Positions 47,650 to 58,199 of a stretch of 64,000 nucleotides of DNA are shown here, piece after piece. The notes below the pieces were generated by a model. The model did no database searches, was not told the origin of the DNA, and saw only the letters and a program-made list of their open reading frames with translations. Both the position numbers and the translations under genes were made by a program. Every line of letters starts with the position of its first letter. The first letter of the stretch is position 1. Source of the stretch: Acheta domesticus (Eukaryota > Arthropoda > Insecta > Orthoptera > Gryllidae); NCBI GenBank assembly GCA_031308135.1, contig JAHLJT010009419.1, positions 65,616,723 through 65,680,722 of the forward strand. The letters are read 5' to 3'.

Positions 47650-48815
47650 ACGCACGCGCGCCTCTATGCACTTTGCAGGTAATGACAGCTGGCGACATGG
47701 CGACGCACGGTTATTTCTTTATAGCGGTCATCTATTAGACAGCGCAGGAAGTAGGTTCTATTAATATCAATTTCCTGCCGATTGTACATGCTGGCGTTTG
47801 ACTATACGTGCGTCGGGGAATGAATGTTACTAACTTCCACAGAATATTGAGAGAATGATCACTTTTGCCGATAAATACATAGTGGGAAATTGCATATTCC
47901 CTTCCCTCCATATCCAGGAAATCTCCTTGACTGCGTGAGAACGTGACCAATCAAACATCTGTGCAAAAGGTTTTGCCTAAATATCAGGGGAACTGTATCA
48001 TGCGTTTCTCCGTCATATACCATTTTCCATTACATGTGAATTGGCAGACATATACAGCATAAGAAAAAATATTTCTTTGAAATATTTTCAGGTATACTGG
48101 TTTATATTTGGGGAATCCATTATGCTTTCTGCATACTACTCGGAGACCTCGACCACATATTCTCTTTCCGATAAGCAGAAGTGACTGTTGGATAATTGCT
48201 ACTAGAGTGCAGAGAATGGAATTGGATGGATGACAGGACAAAGAATTCTGGAAAAACCTCTGAATCCTTGAACACCTAGTATATGAGTTGCCTTTCCTAT
48301 AATTTGATTCATGTTAACCTTCATCTTGAAATTTCATACGCTTTCCATCGTAACCTTCAAAACAATCCTACCCACAGTTGAAAATGGATGTAATTTTATT
48401 TTATTCTCATCAAGACCTTCACCGCTCTACCCATAACCTGATCAACCATGTCCCTTCTCTATCCGCATTATATGTATTGCGGTCGCATACACGTCAATTT
48501 TACTTGCTATCCCTTCAACCCGAAGCATTAGTGATTTTATTAGAATTACAACTCTAATAAATTTTTCCATTGTAAGTAACATGTGTTCTAGACTTGATTC
48601 ATACTCGTATTGTTTTAAGCCTTAAAAACGTATTGAAGAACATACAGATATATGCACTTTTGTACAGAAGTGTACCTAATTAGCGAGCGTTCGCTGGGTA
48701 AGTATTAATCAGTCATCTACTACACGTTCTTGCCTTTTGAAAAGTGTTCATGTAGAGTTAAAAAGCATTCACTCCAGTGATTAAAAAATTGTTTTGGGAC
48801 TATCATTGTACGTAC
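47650..48815. other. Intron 2 of gene A, unrecognised part
   Basis: AT-rich, with no exon or element recognised. Confidence 0.4.
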
Positions 48816-48817
48816 AT

Positions 48818-48845
48818 GTATATTTATTTATTTATTTATTTATTC
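48818..48845. repeat. (ATTT)n tract, possible LINE tail
   Basis: 'tatttatttatttatttatt' at about 48820-48845 resembles the 3' tail of the LINE at 5853, but the adjoining sequence does not clearly match that family. Confidence 0.5.
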
Positions 48846-49042
48846 AGAAAGTGGTATTATATAAAATAAAATAGTAAATATAAAACAAAAGAAAAAATCA
48901 AGGGAAAAAAACAAAATTTAAGGAATGAATTGTGAATGAGAGTGAGAGTGAGACGCGAATAGACGAGTGACCCCTAAGATCAGTGAGATCTCACCCGGGG
49001 CTGAATAGTCTCGCGTGGGCGTAAGGACGAGTAGCGGGAGTG

Positions 49043-49312
49043 TGAGAGCAAGCGAGAGAGGGTGACAGAGAGAGGGCGAGAGAGAGAGGGAGGGCGAGAG
49101 AGAGGGAGGGCGAGAGAGAGGGAGGGCGAGAGAGAGGGAGGGAGGGCAAGAGAGAGGGAGGGAGGGCGAGAGAGAGGGAGGGAGGGCGAGAGAGAGGGAG
49201 GGAGGGCGAGAGAGAGGGAGGGCGAGAGAGAGGGAGGGCAAGAGAGAGGGAGGGCGAGAGAGAGAGAGGGAGGGCGAGAGTGAGAGGGTGAGGGAGAGAG
49301 AGAAGGCGAGCA
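49043..49312. repeat. GA-rich minisatellite next to a 5' splice site
   Basis: About 14 copies of a 16-20-bp unit 'gagagagagggagggc' with variants. It starts about 14 bp into intron 2 of gene A. Read on the minus strand it is pyrimidine-rich (CTCTCTCCCTCCCG). Open frames across it (Ser/Pro/Leu or Arg/Glu repeats) are artefacts of low complexity. Confidence 0.9.
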
Positions 49313-49326
49313 AGCTGGCTCCTCAC

Positions 49327-49532
49327 CCGAGGTCGGTGGGGTCCGCGTCGGGGCTGAGCAGCGCCTCGCGCGGCGCGTGGCCGTCGGCGGAGGGGGCGCG
49401 CTCCAGCCTGAGCCCGTCGCCCAGAGACAGCGCCTCCGTCGCCTCCCAGCCCGTGAGCCCCGCCACGGCGCCGCGCCCCGCGCACCCCAGCACGCCGCCT
49501 CCGCTAGGGGCCGCCTCCCGCCGCAGGCACGT
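49327..49532 (-). CDS. Gene A, exon 2: Osiris two-cysteine region
   Basis: 206 bp, with acceptor 'cttgttgcgtgcgcag' and donor CTCGG|GTGAGG. Phase is 0 on entry, with two bases left over. It begins TCLRREAAPSGG and has its second cysteine 15 residues later (VLGCAGRGAV), then EALSLGDGLRLERA. In Osiris proteins this part forms the disulphide-type two-cysteine region followed by a 'L.DG..L' segment. The spacing matches gene B exon 2 although the loops differ. The last third (APREALLSPDADPTD) is acidic and proline-rich. The donor sits directly beside the GA minisatellite. Confidence 0.8.
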
Positions 49533-49839
49533 CTGCGCACGCAACAAGATCAGCTTGCGATCTCGGCTCAGAAATAAGGCAGCTCTCAGAAAGGAAAACA
49601 AAAAATTAAATCTTTTGCACGTGTATGTACTGCGCATCTTCGACTGGTAGGTCTAGGACAGTGTTGTAAAGGTCGATGTCACGAGCGAGAGTCCACGACG
49701 AAATCGCCCCTTCATGCAGTTCATTACTCCGCCTCCAGAGACAGCGCCATCCCTATTGTAAAACGGAGAAGTTACTAATAGTTCCCTTCCCCGACGCCAG
49801 TTGCGCAGAGAAACTCATGGCATGCTACGATGCCACGAC

Positions 49840-49935
49840 GCAAGCCACTGCCACTAGTAGAAGACTATGACATCACTGGTCTCGGATTAGATTCCCGTTT
49901 GACTCAAATGGAATTTCTGGTCACACGTTTCGACT
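49840..49935 (+). mobile_element. Possible tRNA-derived SINE relic
   Basis: 'ggtctcggattagattcccg' (49880-49899) is B-box-like and the preceding A-box region is weak. Tentative. Confidence 0.3.
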
Positions 49936-50199
49936 GTTAGAGGTAATCACTTATCCACTGTTTTTTATTCCGAATCTTCTTCTCCTTTATGCGCATTACA
50001 AACCTCATCAATGCATCAACACAAATTCGCGGGTGGACTATTAACATGGACATTAAGCTTCGATATTACAAAGAACAACAAAAGAAAATAGTGTCTGTAA
50101 CTTTTTAACAAACTTTTGAGTTATTAAGTTAGTATTGGTTTATCGTACTGACTTTTATAGTCACCTCGAGAATTAAATACTAAGAGGCATTATGATAGC

Positions 50200-50890
50200 A
50201 TTTTCTGTAAGTTAAGCTTGCAGACTCCATAAGCTTGCAGACCACTGACGTAAGACTTACCGGCCTATAATTGCATAATTTAGTTTTGTCACCACTTTTA
50301 AAAATTGGTACCACAAAAGCGAATTTCCAATCTTCAGGTACTTTTGAATTATTCAAAGACGTGAAAAATTCTAATTAGATACGGTAATATTGCCTTTTTT
50401 CCTAGTTTAATTAAATCCGTAGAAATGTTGTCTGGACCCCTTGACTTACCATTTTTCATAGACTTTACTTTATTCCATAGAACGTTTACTTCAATATTAA
50501 ACTGATTCGCAACCGAAGACACTTGAATAAATGGATGGTCCGTACTATTTTTGAAAACTGAACTGAAATACTTATTAAATTAAATGCATCCGCTGTTGCC
50601 CGATAGTCAGTAATTAGCGTGTTTCCATTTTCGCGAATAACTGGGATATCCTCTTTATTTCCTTTCCTTATACGAACATACTTATAAAAACCTGTCCAGT
50701 TATTTCCCTTTCCGTCTACAATATTCTTTAAATATGCCTCCTGAGCAATTTTCTTTTCGCGCTCCAATTCTTTTGAACGATTTCGAAAAATATTCATATG
50801 CTCGCTACTGCGTTTCCTGTTCTTAAATGCCTTTCTCGTTATCCTCTTCATTCTCAGCTGATGATCATATGGTATTAGGAGACACATAGT
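50200..50890 (-). pseudogene. LINE relic: linker region and start of reverse transcriptase
   Basis: The minus-strand frame 50887-50486 has the basic pre-RT linker (KRITRKAFKNRKRSSEHMN, then NNWTGFYKYVRIRKG and IPVIRENGNTLITDYRATAD). With frameshifts it continues into KNGKSRGPDNISTDLIKLG and WKFAFVVPIFKSGDKTKLCN followed by YRPVSL, the N-terminal reverse transcriptase motifs of CR1/Jockey-type LINEs. Endonuclease and catalytic palm are missing. It lies in intron 1 of gene A and is not the same family as the 5.9-10.2 kb element. Confidence 0.75.
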
Positions 50891-51325
50891 ATCCCAGACA
50901 ATTCAGTTCTATGTCAATCTAAATAAAATGAAGGATAAGTTAGTTAATTTCTAAAAAAATACTCTTAGTTTTATAAAATCAATTAAAAATTCATTCAAAG
51001 TAAATGTAGATGTTTTAATATTTACCGGGTGAAACTTTGGGAGTTATCACCTCTTGTATTAAACACTTAGCGACATTATGATTCAATTTTCTGATCGTTA
51101 AGAGGGAAAGATTCAAATATTTAAGTAAGATGCTTACGTGTACCTGCTTTATAGCAGAGAGGTATCTACTTAAAGTGGAAAAGCGACCTGTAAAGGGGAC
51201 AATCGATGTGATGTGGGAAAATAGAACCTTCGCTCTAACCACTGTCGATGTCTTGAGACGTGTTTAACTCCACAAAAAGATTGAAAAATGCCCCCCACGT
51301 GGCTTCAATTTGCGAACCTAAATAG

Positions 51326-51402
51326 CGCAAACGGCTGTGGTGTACTCGAGTGGCCGTAATGAGGTTGTGGTTTTGAACCCGCAGAAGGCGTGAATGTTTT
51401 CA
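51326..51402 (+). mobile_element. Possible tRNA-derived SINE relic
   Basis: 'gctgtggtgtactcgagtgg' (A-box-like) and 'gtggttttgaacccgcag' (B-box-like) stand at tRNA spacing. Degenerate. Confidence 0.4.
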
Positions 51403-52800
51403 CATTGTGATCATGGTCTAGAGGAGCAAAAGAAACTTTATAAGTGTTCATTACAAGTATTCTTCATTTTATAACTATCTAGGAGAGCTAAGAATCGGTA
51501 CTGTATTCTAGGTCGCCACCATCCCGCTGCAGATGTAGCCTTGGAAGATTAAGGACAGACGGACTTCACATTGACGTTAATGTTACACCCGCATATGAGT
51601 TACTGGTTACCAAGGTAATTGGTATTGAGGAGCATGATTGGTCTGCAGGGAGAAGTATTTTCATTTCTAATTTTAAATGCGCGCTGAAATTGTGTCGATA
51701 CGAAAAGGGATAGTAATGAATGGGAACGAAATGAGAAAAAGCTTTTTTCTCAACGAACTTTGGTTGGGATCACCCGTTATAATTCTGAGCGCCTCAACTC
51801 TTAACGTGGCAAAATGGTTACCCTGGTGGTCGTTGAAGAATGAATCCATCTGAAGAGTGGTTAATCTACTGTGATCATTGTGTACTTGCGGTTTGCAAAA
51901 CAATTTGCTACAACTGCCCATCGTTCTTATATTTTAATAATCGCATCAAAATCAGATTGGTTGGCCAATTGCTTGATTTGATTGTTTGATTGTCCATTGG
52001 TGTTCTGTGTGCGTCAAATACTATTATCATTAGCCCCGTACGGGTTGTGCACGTTATATCCCGGTAAATAGCAGTGTTCCTCCCCCTAGTTGGGGGCAGA
52101 GATGCGTCGTCAACGTGCATGGCGACTTCCGAGATTTTCCCCGCCAGAAATCTCCTGTGAAGTATGAATTCCCCGCCATGAATCTTCTGAAAATACTTCC
52201 CCTTCTGAGATACCATCTCAGGCAAGACAGCGGTCGACTTGTCGACTTCTCGCGCAACACGTATGGCAGCGTTCTGCGTGTAACTGTGTGTGTGAGTGCA
52301 AAAGGGAAGAGAAGGTGGCAACTATGGGGAAGAAAATATTGCACCCAGTTAGCCCGTTTGATGGTGAACTGCTTTGGCATTTGCCTGGTATTGATTGGGG
52401 AAACCACGTAAAAATACAGATCAGAGCAGCCGGCGTTAGAATTTTTCATCAGAGAGCAATTTCGACGTAGCAATCCTGCTGGTGTCAAAGATTTCTCCAC
52501 CGACGAGAGCCGAACTCTAGTTATTTTTCATCACGGGCGGGTTAGAGAACCAATTAAGTCTTTTAAAATCGGTTAGATCGTTGTTGTGTTGATGTCTGGT
52601 AGCAAACAGCAGATTAAAATGACGTTAGTTACTCTCCAACAATCAGAGTGATTTATAATACCAATAATGGCGCAGATATGCAGTTTATCGTTGGCGTGTT
52701 ACAATGAGTGCATTTCCAACTGACAGTCACAACAACCAAGTGATGACAATTACAGCACCAACAAGAGCAGCTGCGGAAGCAGCAGCAGCAATGAGAGCAG
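51403..52800. other. Intron 1 of gene A, nothing recognised
   Basis: Mixed composition. Overlapping short frames at 51.9-52.5 kb on both strands carry no motif. Confidence 0.4.
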
Positions 52801-52809
52801 AACCCTTAC

Positions 52810-52938
52810 CCGAAAAACACTGTTGAAGTCCTCTTCATTTTCACCAAATTCCATTCCGGCCTCCTCCGGCATAATCACAGCAGAGCACATCGCCACAACA
52901 CCCAACACGAAATACGCCACACCCCCACAGCGCTCCAT
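52810..52938 (-). CDS. Gene A, exon 1: signal peptide
   Basis: The ATG is at 52938-52936, followed by MERCGGVAYFVLGVVAMCSA, a typical signal peptide with short n-region, hydrophobic core and small residues at the likely cleavage site. An acidic stretch follows (PEEAGMEFGENEEDFN). The exon ends VFR at donor CGG|GTAAGG in phase 0 and joins exon 2 in frame. 43 codons. The start is chosen because it gives the signal peptide and lies 64 nt after a well-placed initiator. Open frame further upstream has no ATG in good context and overlaps the promoter. Confidence 0.82.
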
Positions 52939-52997
52939 CTTCACAACACTGGAAATAGGAGACTCCGCCGGGTTATGTTCCGCTGCACTGCACCAGA

Positions 52998-53032
52998 CAA
53001 CTGGCCGTCCGTGCACCGGGCACTGTCTTATA
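52998..53032 (-). promoter_or_regulatory. Core promoter of gene A: TATA box and initiator
   Basis: Minus strand TATAAG (53032-53027, preceded by TTT) is followed 30 bp later by GCCAGTTG with the A at 53002, close to the arthropod initiator TCAGTT. Exact TATA-to-Inr spacing and a start codon 64 nt downstream make this a convincing transcription start. Confidence 0.65.
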
Positions 53033-53039
53033 AAACCAC

Positions 53040-54790
53040 CCACACTGCAGATGACTACGTTGAAGATGCTCTCGCAGATTTGGGCTTCCCAGGCTCTCCC
53101 TAATTGTGCATTCACTGGAAAGTTCATTCCATACAAGGCCTTATAATTGTCAGATCGGTGAGAACTGGGGCGCGGAGAATAAAAGCGAATCTGCCTACAA
53201 TGGGGGTGTAGATTGGTATTTCGAAGATGAAAGCGAGACGAGAGCTAGCCGTTTTATTACTTGGGGATCTTATATGTCTCCATCTGCGCAGTGTGTTTGC
53301 AAAGTGCCTGAAGAAGGTTCTGGCCTTGCAGTGTGAGCAATTGCGAGCAATTGTCATGGTAGTTCCCACAGTGCGTGTGCGGAGAGTGAATGGTGGCCTT
53401 GAAGAGTGGAGTTCACGCAGTCTTCGCATCAAGAGACTGCGCGAAAAGCGAAAGTGCCATGAAACTGGGGTTATTGAACTTGTATTTTTGTGTGATACAT
53501 AAAATACGATGTGATTCGATTCTGCCTTCCTGTGAATTCGAGAGAGTTTTTGAAGAGCTAATTTCTAACGTTACCTTTTCCATTTAAATTCTACTTTTAA
53601 GTATCAATATTGCAACGAGACGAAATTTAATATGTAATTTCGAATGTACTAGACATCAAGAATGCATGTATATGCAAGGCCTTCTTGGGATAGGATCGCA
53701 GGTTAGCAATGGTTTCGATGTCATGGAAACGATGGACATATAAAGAACAAATGAAATCAAAAACCAGATAGGAAATGAACGTTCTGAAATGGCGTAGATG
53801 ATTCATGGAGCTGTCAGTCGGAGTGGTATGACTCAGTAAAAAGCTTGAATAAGAGAGGGGCAATTTGATATTGATGGCGTATTCCATTAAATATAATGTT
53901 AAAGAAATGCAAATGGACTGAAATATGTGTGCAAATTAATGGTGAAGTGTACTGAGAGATGAACATTAAAAAAGAATGAACTTTTGGTTTTTTTTTGAAA
54001 GATAAGATGAAGAAAATGTAACCTTAAGTAGTTTGAAAATTTGTTTTATTGATTAAATGTTATATTATTACTTCCGTTTGGAAACACAATCACGTTAAGT
54101 TTTCTTTATTTTTGTTGTTGTAATGAATAAATGTTCTCTTTTATTTTGAAATTGAAAGCGTTTGAATTTGATATTTCAGTAACTTTCCGTATTCAAATCT
54201 ACTGTGTATGCCATAGAATTATCAGCCCTAAATAAATAATTAAATTGGTATTTTTATTTTTCTCAACATTCAGTTAATTCATAAATGGAAAAATAAGAAA
54301 TATCACAATATATACTTAGGACGCTTCTATATCAGGATGCCAAATATAATGATTCTACTTTTGATTATTTTTCTTTATTGATTATTTTGTGAAACTGCTT
54401 TCTCATCTTGCACAGTGAGTGAAGTCAGCGTTTCTGAAATACTTAAAAGTTTCAATTTAAAATATATTTTGAACTAATCTTTCCCTTATCGCAGAATCTT
54501 TCATATTTTCGGTGAACTTTCGTGGAAGGTTCCGCGGAAAGCAGTTAAAAAGCTGCTGACTTATGTAGGTTGAATTTTATGAAAAAACATAAGATACTAA
54601 TAACAATAATAAGTAAACAATGGTAATAGAATGATAATGAGGGGAAAGGACAATCACAAATATGTCTGTGCCTATGCAAGATTCAAATCTACAGCCTCCT
54701 CAGCGCAGACGACGGCTACCGCAACCGCCTGCGCCACCGGGACCGGCTATTGTAGTCATTATTATGTGTTGTTAGTTCTTTCTGCTAATC
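53040..54790. other. Upstream region of gene A, nothing recognised
   Basis: 53.04-53.5 kb is of moderate GC content and likely holds control sequence, but I cannot name binding sites. 53.5-54.79 kb is AT-rich. Confidence 0.4.
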
Positions 54791-54794
54791 CTAG

Positions 54795-55287
54795 TTGTAG
54801 ATAGATGGTAAGCTTTAAGTGTGTTTGTACCATACAGGATCAATCTTGGTAAATATCAATCAATAAGAATTTTTGTTGTGTCTATTTAATTTATAAGTAG
54901 CTTAACGTTTCGGATATTTATCATGGGACTTGTCAAGAGCAATAAAGATAATGAAAAACTGATTGACAATAGAAATTACAATACAATACATGTAAAACAA
55001 AGGACTACAAAAGTATTAAAATCATTTTACAATCATCCTAAATCATTATCATAAATGAGTTTTAATCTTTTTGTATTCTTTGGTTTTATCTATATTATAT
55101 TTTCTATGTAGTGTCTATTGTCAACAGTTTTTTTTCATTATCTTCATTGCTCTTGACAAAGCACATGCTAAATATGCGGAACGTTGAGATACTAAATGTA
55201 TAAACTACAAAAGTCTTAATTCCTCATATCTACCTAAACTGATCCTATATGGTCCAAACCCACTTAAAGCTTACCATCTATCTTCAA
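54795..55287. mobile_element. Foldback (MITE-like) element with ~180-bp inverted arms
   Basis: The left arm 54795-54979 is the inverted complement, with changes, of the right arm 55108-55287. Matching landmarks are 'agatagatggtaagctttaa' (54799) against 'ttaaagcttaccatctatct' (55264), 'tttgtaccatacaggatcaa' against 'ctgatcctatatggtccaaa', and 'ttgtcaagagcaataaagat' (54930) against 'atcttcattgctcttgacaa' (55140). The spacer is about 130 bp and AT-rich. No open frame. Ends and target duplication could not be fixed. Confidence 0.78.
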
Positions 55288-55298
55288 TATTATTGTGG

Positions 55299-55301
<3 letters not shown>

Positions 55302-55339
<38 letters not shown>
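55302..55339. repeat. (TTA)n microsatellite, left flank of Dong-like element
   Basis: About 12 TTA units. Read with the tract at 57244-57289 it brackets the retrotransposon. Confidence 0.95.
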
Positions 55340-55340
<1 letters not shown>

Positions 55341-57243
55341 CACTACTTCACGACTAAAGATGTTATGAGTCGGCTCAAAATAAATTCTACTCCAGGTTGC
55401 AACCAGCTACCTAAGGAGCAGATCTAGGGACTATCGGTGCCTCTACAATACTTTGCGCAAAATGTGGGCTGTTCCAAATAAAGCGATTTCTTGCACTTCC
55501 CAGTCTTTTGAATTACCTGGGAGTTTAGACATGCTCTTACACAAAATTTGCGGAACAAACTCCAGAGCTCCGATAACTATTGGGGCGACCTGTGCTTTTA
55601 CGCCCTACATTCGGCAGATCTCGATTTCGATACTCTTGTATGTAAGACGTTTCTCTGCCTCCTTGGTAACGACGTTTTGATCGCAAGGTACAGCAACATC
55701 GACAAGTAGACACGATTTTTTCTCCAAACTCCGGATAACTATATCCGGTTTGTTTGCCTCTATCGTGCTATCAGTTTGAATTTGTTGGTCATACAATATT
55801 GTACGCAATCCTACAGACGTCACCGGCTTTGGTGAGTGTTCGTACCACTTGGGGCATGTGTTCGGAACTTCGAGGGCGGTACAGATCTGCCAGTGGAGGT
55901 AGCTACACACCCTGTCGTGTCTTTTCAAGTATTCGGTCTTTGCTAGGATTGGACAATATGATCAATGGTTTCTACGGATTAATGGATCTAGGATTGGACA
56001 AGCTGAGACAATACGACCAATGGTTTCTACGTGCTCTTGACAAATGCGGCATTTATCGTCTGGAGAAATTTTGAGAACCGCTTTATCATAATGTCGTGTT
56101 CTCAAGGTCTGATCTTGGGTAGCTATTATAAGTGCTTCTGATTCTGGCTTCCTTCTTCCCCTTGTATGCCACATAAATGATTGATCTTTATTGATATGCA
56201 CATTTTCCATTCGTTTCAGATATTGTCCGTGGAATGGTTTGTCTCTCCACGATTTCTTTAACATTTTTTGAGTCTCACATTTCATGTTAAGTAGCATCAG
56301 AAGTTCAGGGTCTCTGTCATTCTACGAGTCTTGCATATTCTTGTTCGCAATGCTTATTGCTATTCTTACAATGCCTCTGTTTCCCATTCTTCGGTCAGAT
56401 TTCATGACCTGCCTCATTAGTGGGTCATTCTGATGGCTGACTACATACTTCCCCATCCCGACTAATGCATTGTGCCAGGAGGCTTCAATTTATCTGAGGC
56501 CTCTTCCTCCTTCCTTACGTGACACATAAAGTCCATGTATGGGTGCTCGAGGGTGGGCAACATGATGCATTGTAAGCCGTTTTCTGTTTTTGATCCATGA
56601 TGCGAATTTCCTGCTCAGTCCAGACCAGTAGTCCGAAGCTGTATTCTGCTACAGGCACCGCCACAGTACTTATTGCTGATATTTTATTTCCGGAGTTCAT
56701 AGCGGACTGCAGGACAAGTCTCACTCTTCTATAATACTCCCTGCAAATTCTCTCTTTCATTTAACGTTTGATATAGTCCCACATTCTTCAATTCCCAGGT
56801 ATTTATAAGTTTTACCTGGCTCAAGATCTTGAATCAAAGTGTGCCTATCAACTTCAATGTTCTCTGACGTGGTCATTTTGCCTCTTTTTAAGTTGACTTT
56901 TGCACACTTGTCAAGACCAAAGTTCATGCAAATGTCATTGCTAAAATCATTGATGACAGACAGCATTTGGGAGAGATTTTCATTCTTAGCAAACACTTTA
57001 AGAACATCCATGTAAAATAAATGTGATACACGCCACCATGGAGCTTGTGACCAAAGTTAGTGTACGACAACTGTCTCGATAGTGGGATCAAACTAATGAG
57101 AAACAATAGAGGGGATAGTTAATCTCCTTGGAAAATTCCCAGGTTAATCTGAATACTTCTTGTTTCTACTACTCCCTTTTCGCTGTGTAGTAGTAGCCAG
57201 GTACTCCACAACTTCGTACTAGCTTTGCAAAACTCAATAAGTC
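55340..57243 (-). mobile_element. 5'-truncated Dong/R4-like retrotransposon inserted in (TTA)n
   Basis: Minus-strand fragments in order: motif B GIFQGD*LSPLLF (57.14 kb, serine replaced by a stop), motif C region HLFYMDVLKVFAKN (YMDD changed to YMDV, 57.02 kb), INDFSNDICMNFGLDKCAKV, TYKYLGIEECG, then REYYRRVRLVLQS and VPVAEYSFGLLVWT. A CRIC..C knuckle region follows, and a restriction-like endonuclease (KPDIVIR, LLVDVAVPCDQN, EAEKRLTYKSIEIEICRM). RT plus C-terminal restriction-like endonuclease is the R2/R4/Dong layout. Dong elements are known to insert in TAA repeats, and this one lies exactly between two (TTA)n tracts. Several frameshifts and stops. Confidence 0.82.
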
Positions 57244-57287
<44 letters not shown>

Positions 57288-57289
57288 TT
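57244..57289. repeat. (TTA)n microsatellite, right flank of Dong-like element
   Basis: About 15 TTA units, same phase and orientation as 55302-55339. Confidence 0.95.
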
Positions 57290-58190
57290 GTACTAAGTTC
57301 ATGCTATAACATTTAGAGGCCAGGCTTCCTACTTTACTCTCAGGTAGCATCCAGATATACCTACTGTCCTTCTAAAAGGACACTACGCTCCCCTCTAATT
57401 TTTTCGTTACAAAATAATTATAGACCTTTTTCGAGGCTAGTTCTAGGAATTTTCTGTCAGTGAAAGGGACTCAGAAATTTCGCAAAACGAATACACGTGA
57501 GTAAATACATTTTATTTTCTGTTTACATGTTTTGTTGTTACATATAAAGTGACTGAAATTGGGGGACGGGAACCATAGTAAGAACAACTATAAATATTTT
57601 AGTGATAAATTCAGGAATACCGATTATTTTGAGATGGGTGCAAGGCAGAGGAGGGTGGAGCAGAGCGGGGCGGGGATACAAAAGAATAGATAGTAGTTGG
57701 TTCCGCCGCAGGGCGGGAATACATAGAATTCCATTTCCTGCCTAATAAATTACGATAAATACCCCAGCAACGCGGGATACTTTAGCTGGTATTTAGATAA
57801 AAGAACAGTATCGTAATACTCAGTCATACATCTCTTGCATACAAATTAAATCATAGTACACATACCTTCATATGCTACTTATTTTTCGTAACTTTACCTA
57901 CTACTTTATTTTCATAAATACCTATTACTACTACTAGTTCTTCCCTTCCATATTCGCATTATTTACAATCTTTTACATTCTTTCAACATCCATATTTTTT
58001 TACAGCTTGTTTAGGAAATGTTCCATTAACCTTGTTTTCCTCATCTTATCCTACCCACTTCTTCTTTCCTGAATTTCTTTCATCTGTCCTCTCCTCCATC
58101 ATTCTGATGTATCTACTTCACACTCTCCCTAGTATCTCTCTCTTCCACCCTGACCTGCTACCGCCTATTTTTTTCTTCATTACATACTTC
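57290..58190. other. Nothing recognised
   Basis: AT-rich, with a short purine-rich, CG-containing patch near 57640-57720. No gene or element recognised. Confidence 0.4.
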
Positions 58191-58199
58191 AATTTAGCT

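Larger units (their letters stand above)
38216..53002 (-). other. Gene A locus: complete Osiris-family gene, four coding exons
   Basis: Exons 52938-52810, 49532-49327, 47644-47472 and 38628-38216 sum to 921 nt, exactly 306 codons plus stop. All introns are GT-AG, with phases 0, 2 and 1. Domain order is signal peptide, two-cysteine region (Cys45 and Cys60), middle domain, hydrophobic segment, Gln-rich tail, as expected for Osiris (DUF1676-type) proteins. These are insect-specific secretory or vesicle-membrane proteins tied to cuticle and tracheal lumen formation. Introns are about 3.3, 1.7 and 8.8 kb. Which Osiris orthologue this is cannot be told without alignment. It lies in tandem and in the same orientation as gene B. 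Confidence 0.87.

Noticed and set aside
49062..49283. Plus-strand Arg/Glu/Gly-rich open frame and the matching minus-strand Ser/Pro/Leu frames
   Set aside because: They are translations of the GA-rich minisatellite and have no start context or exon structure.
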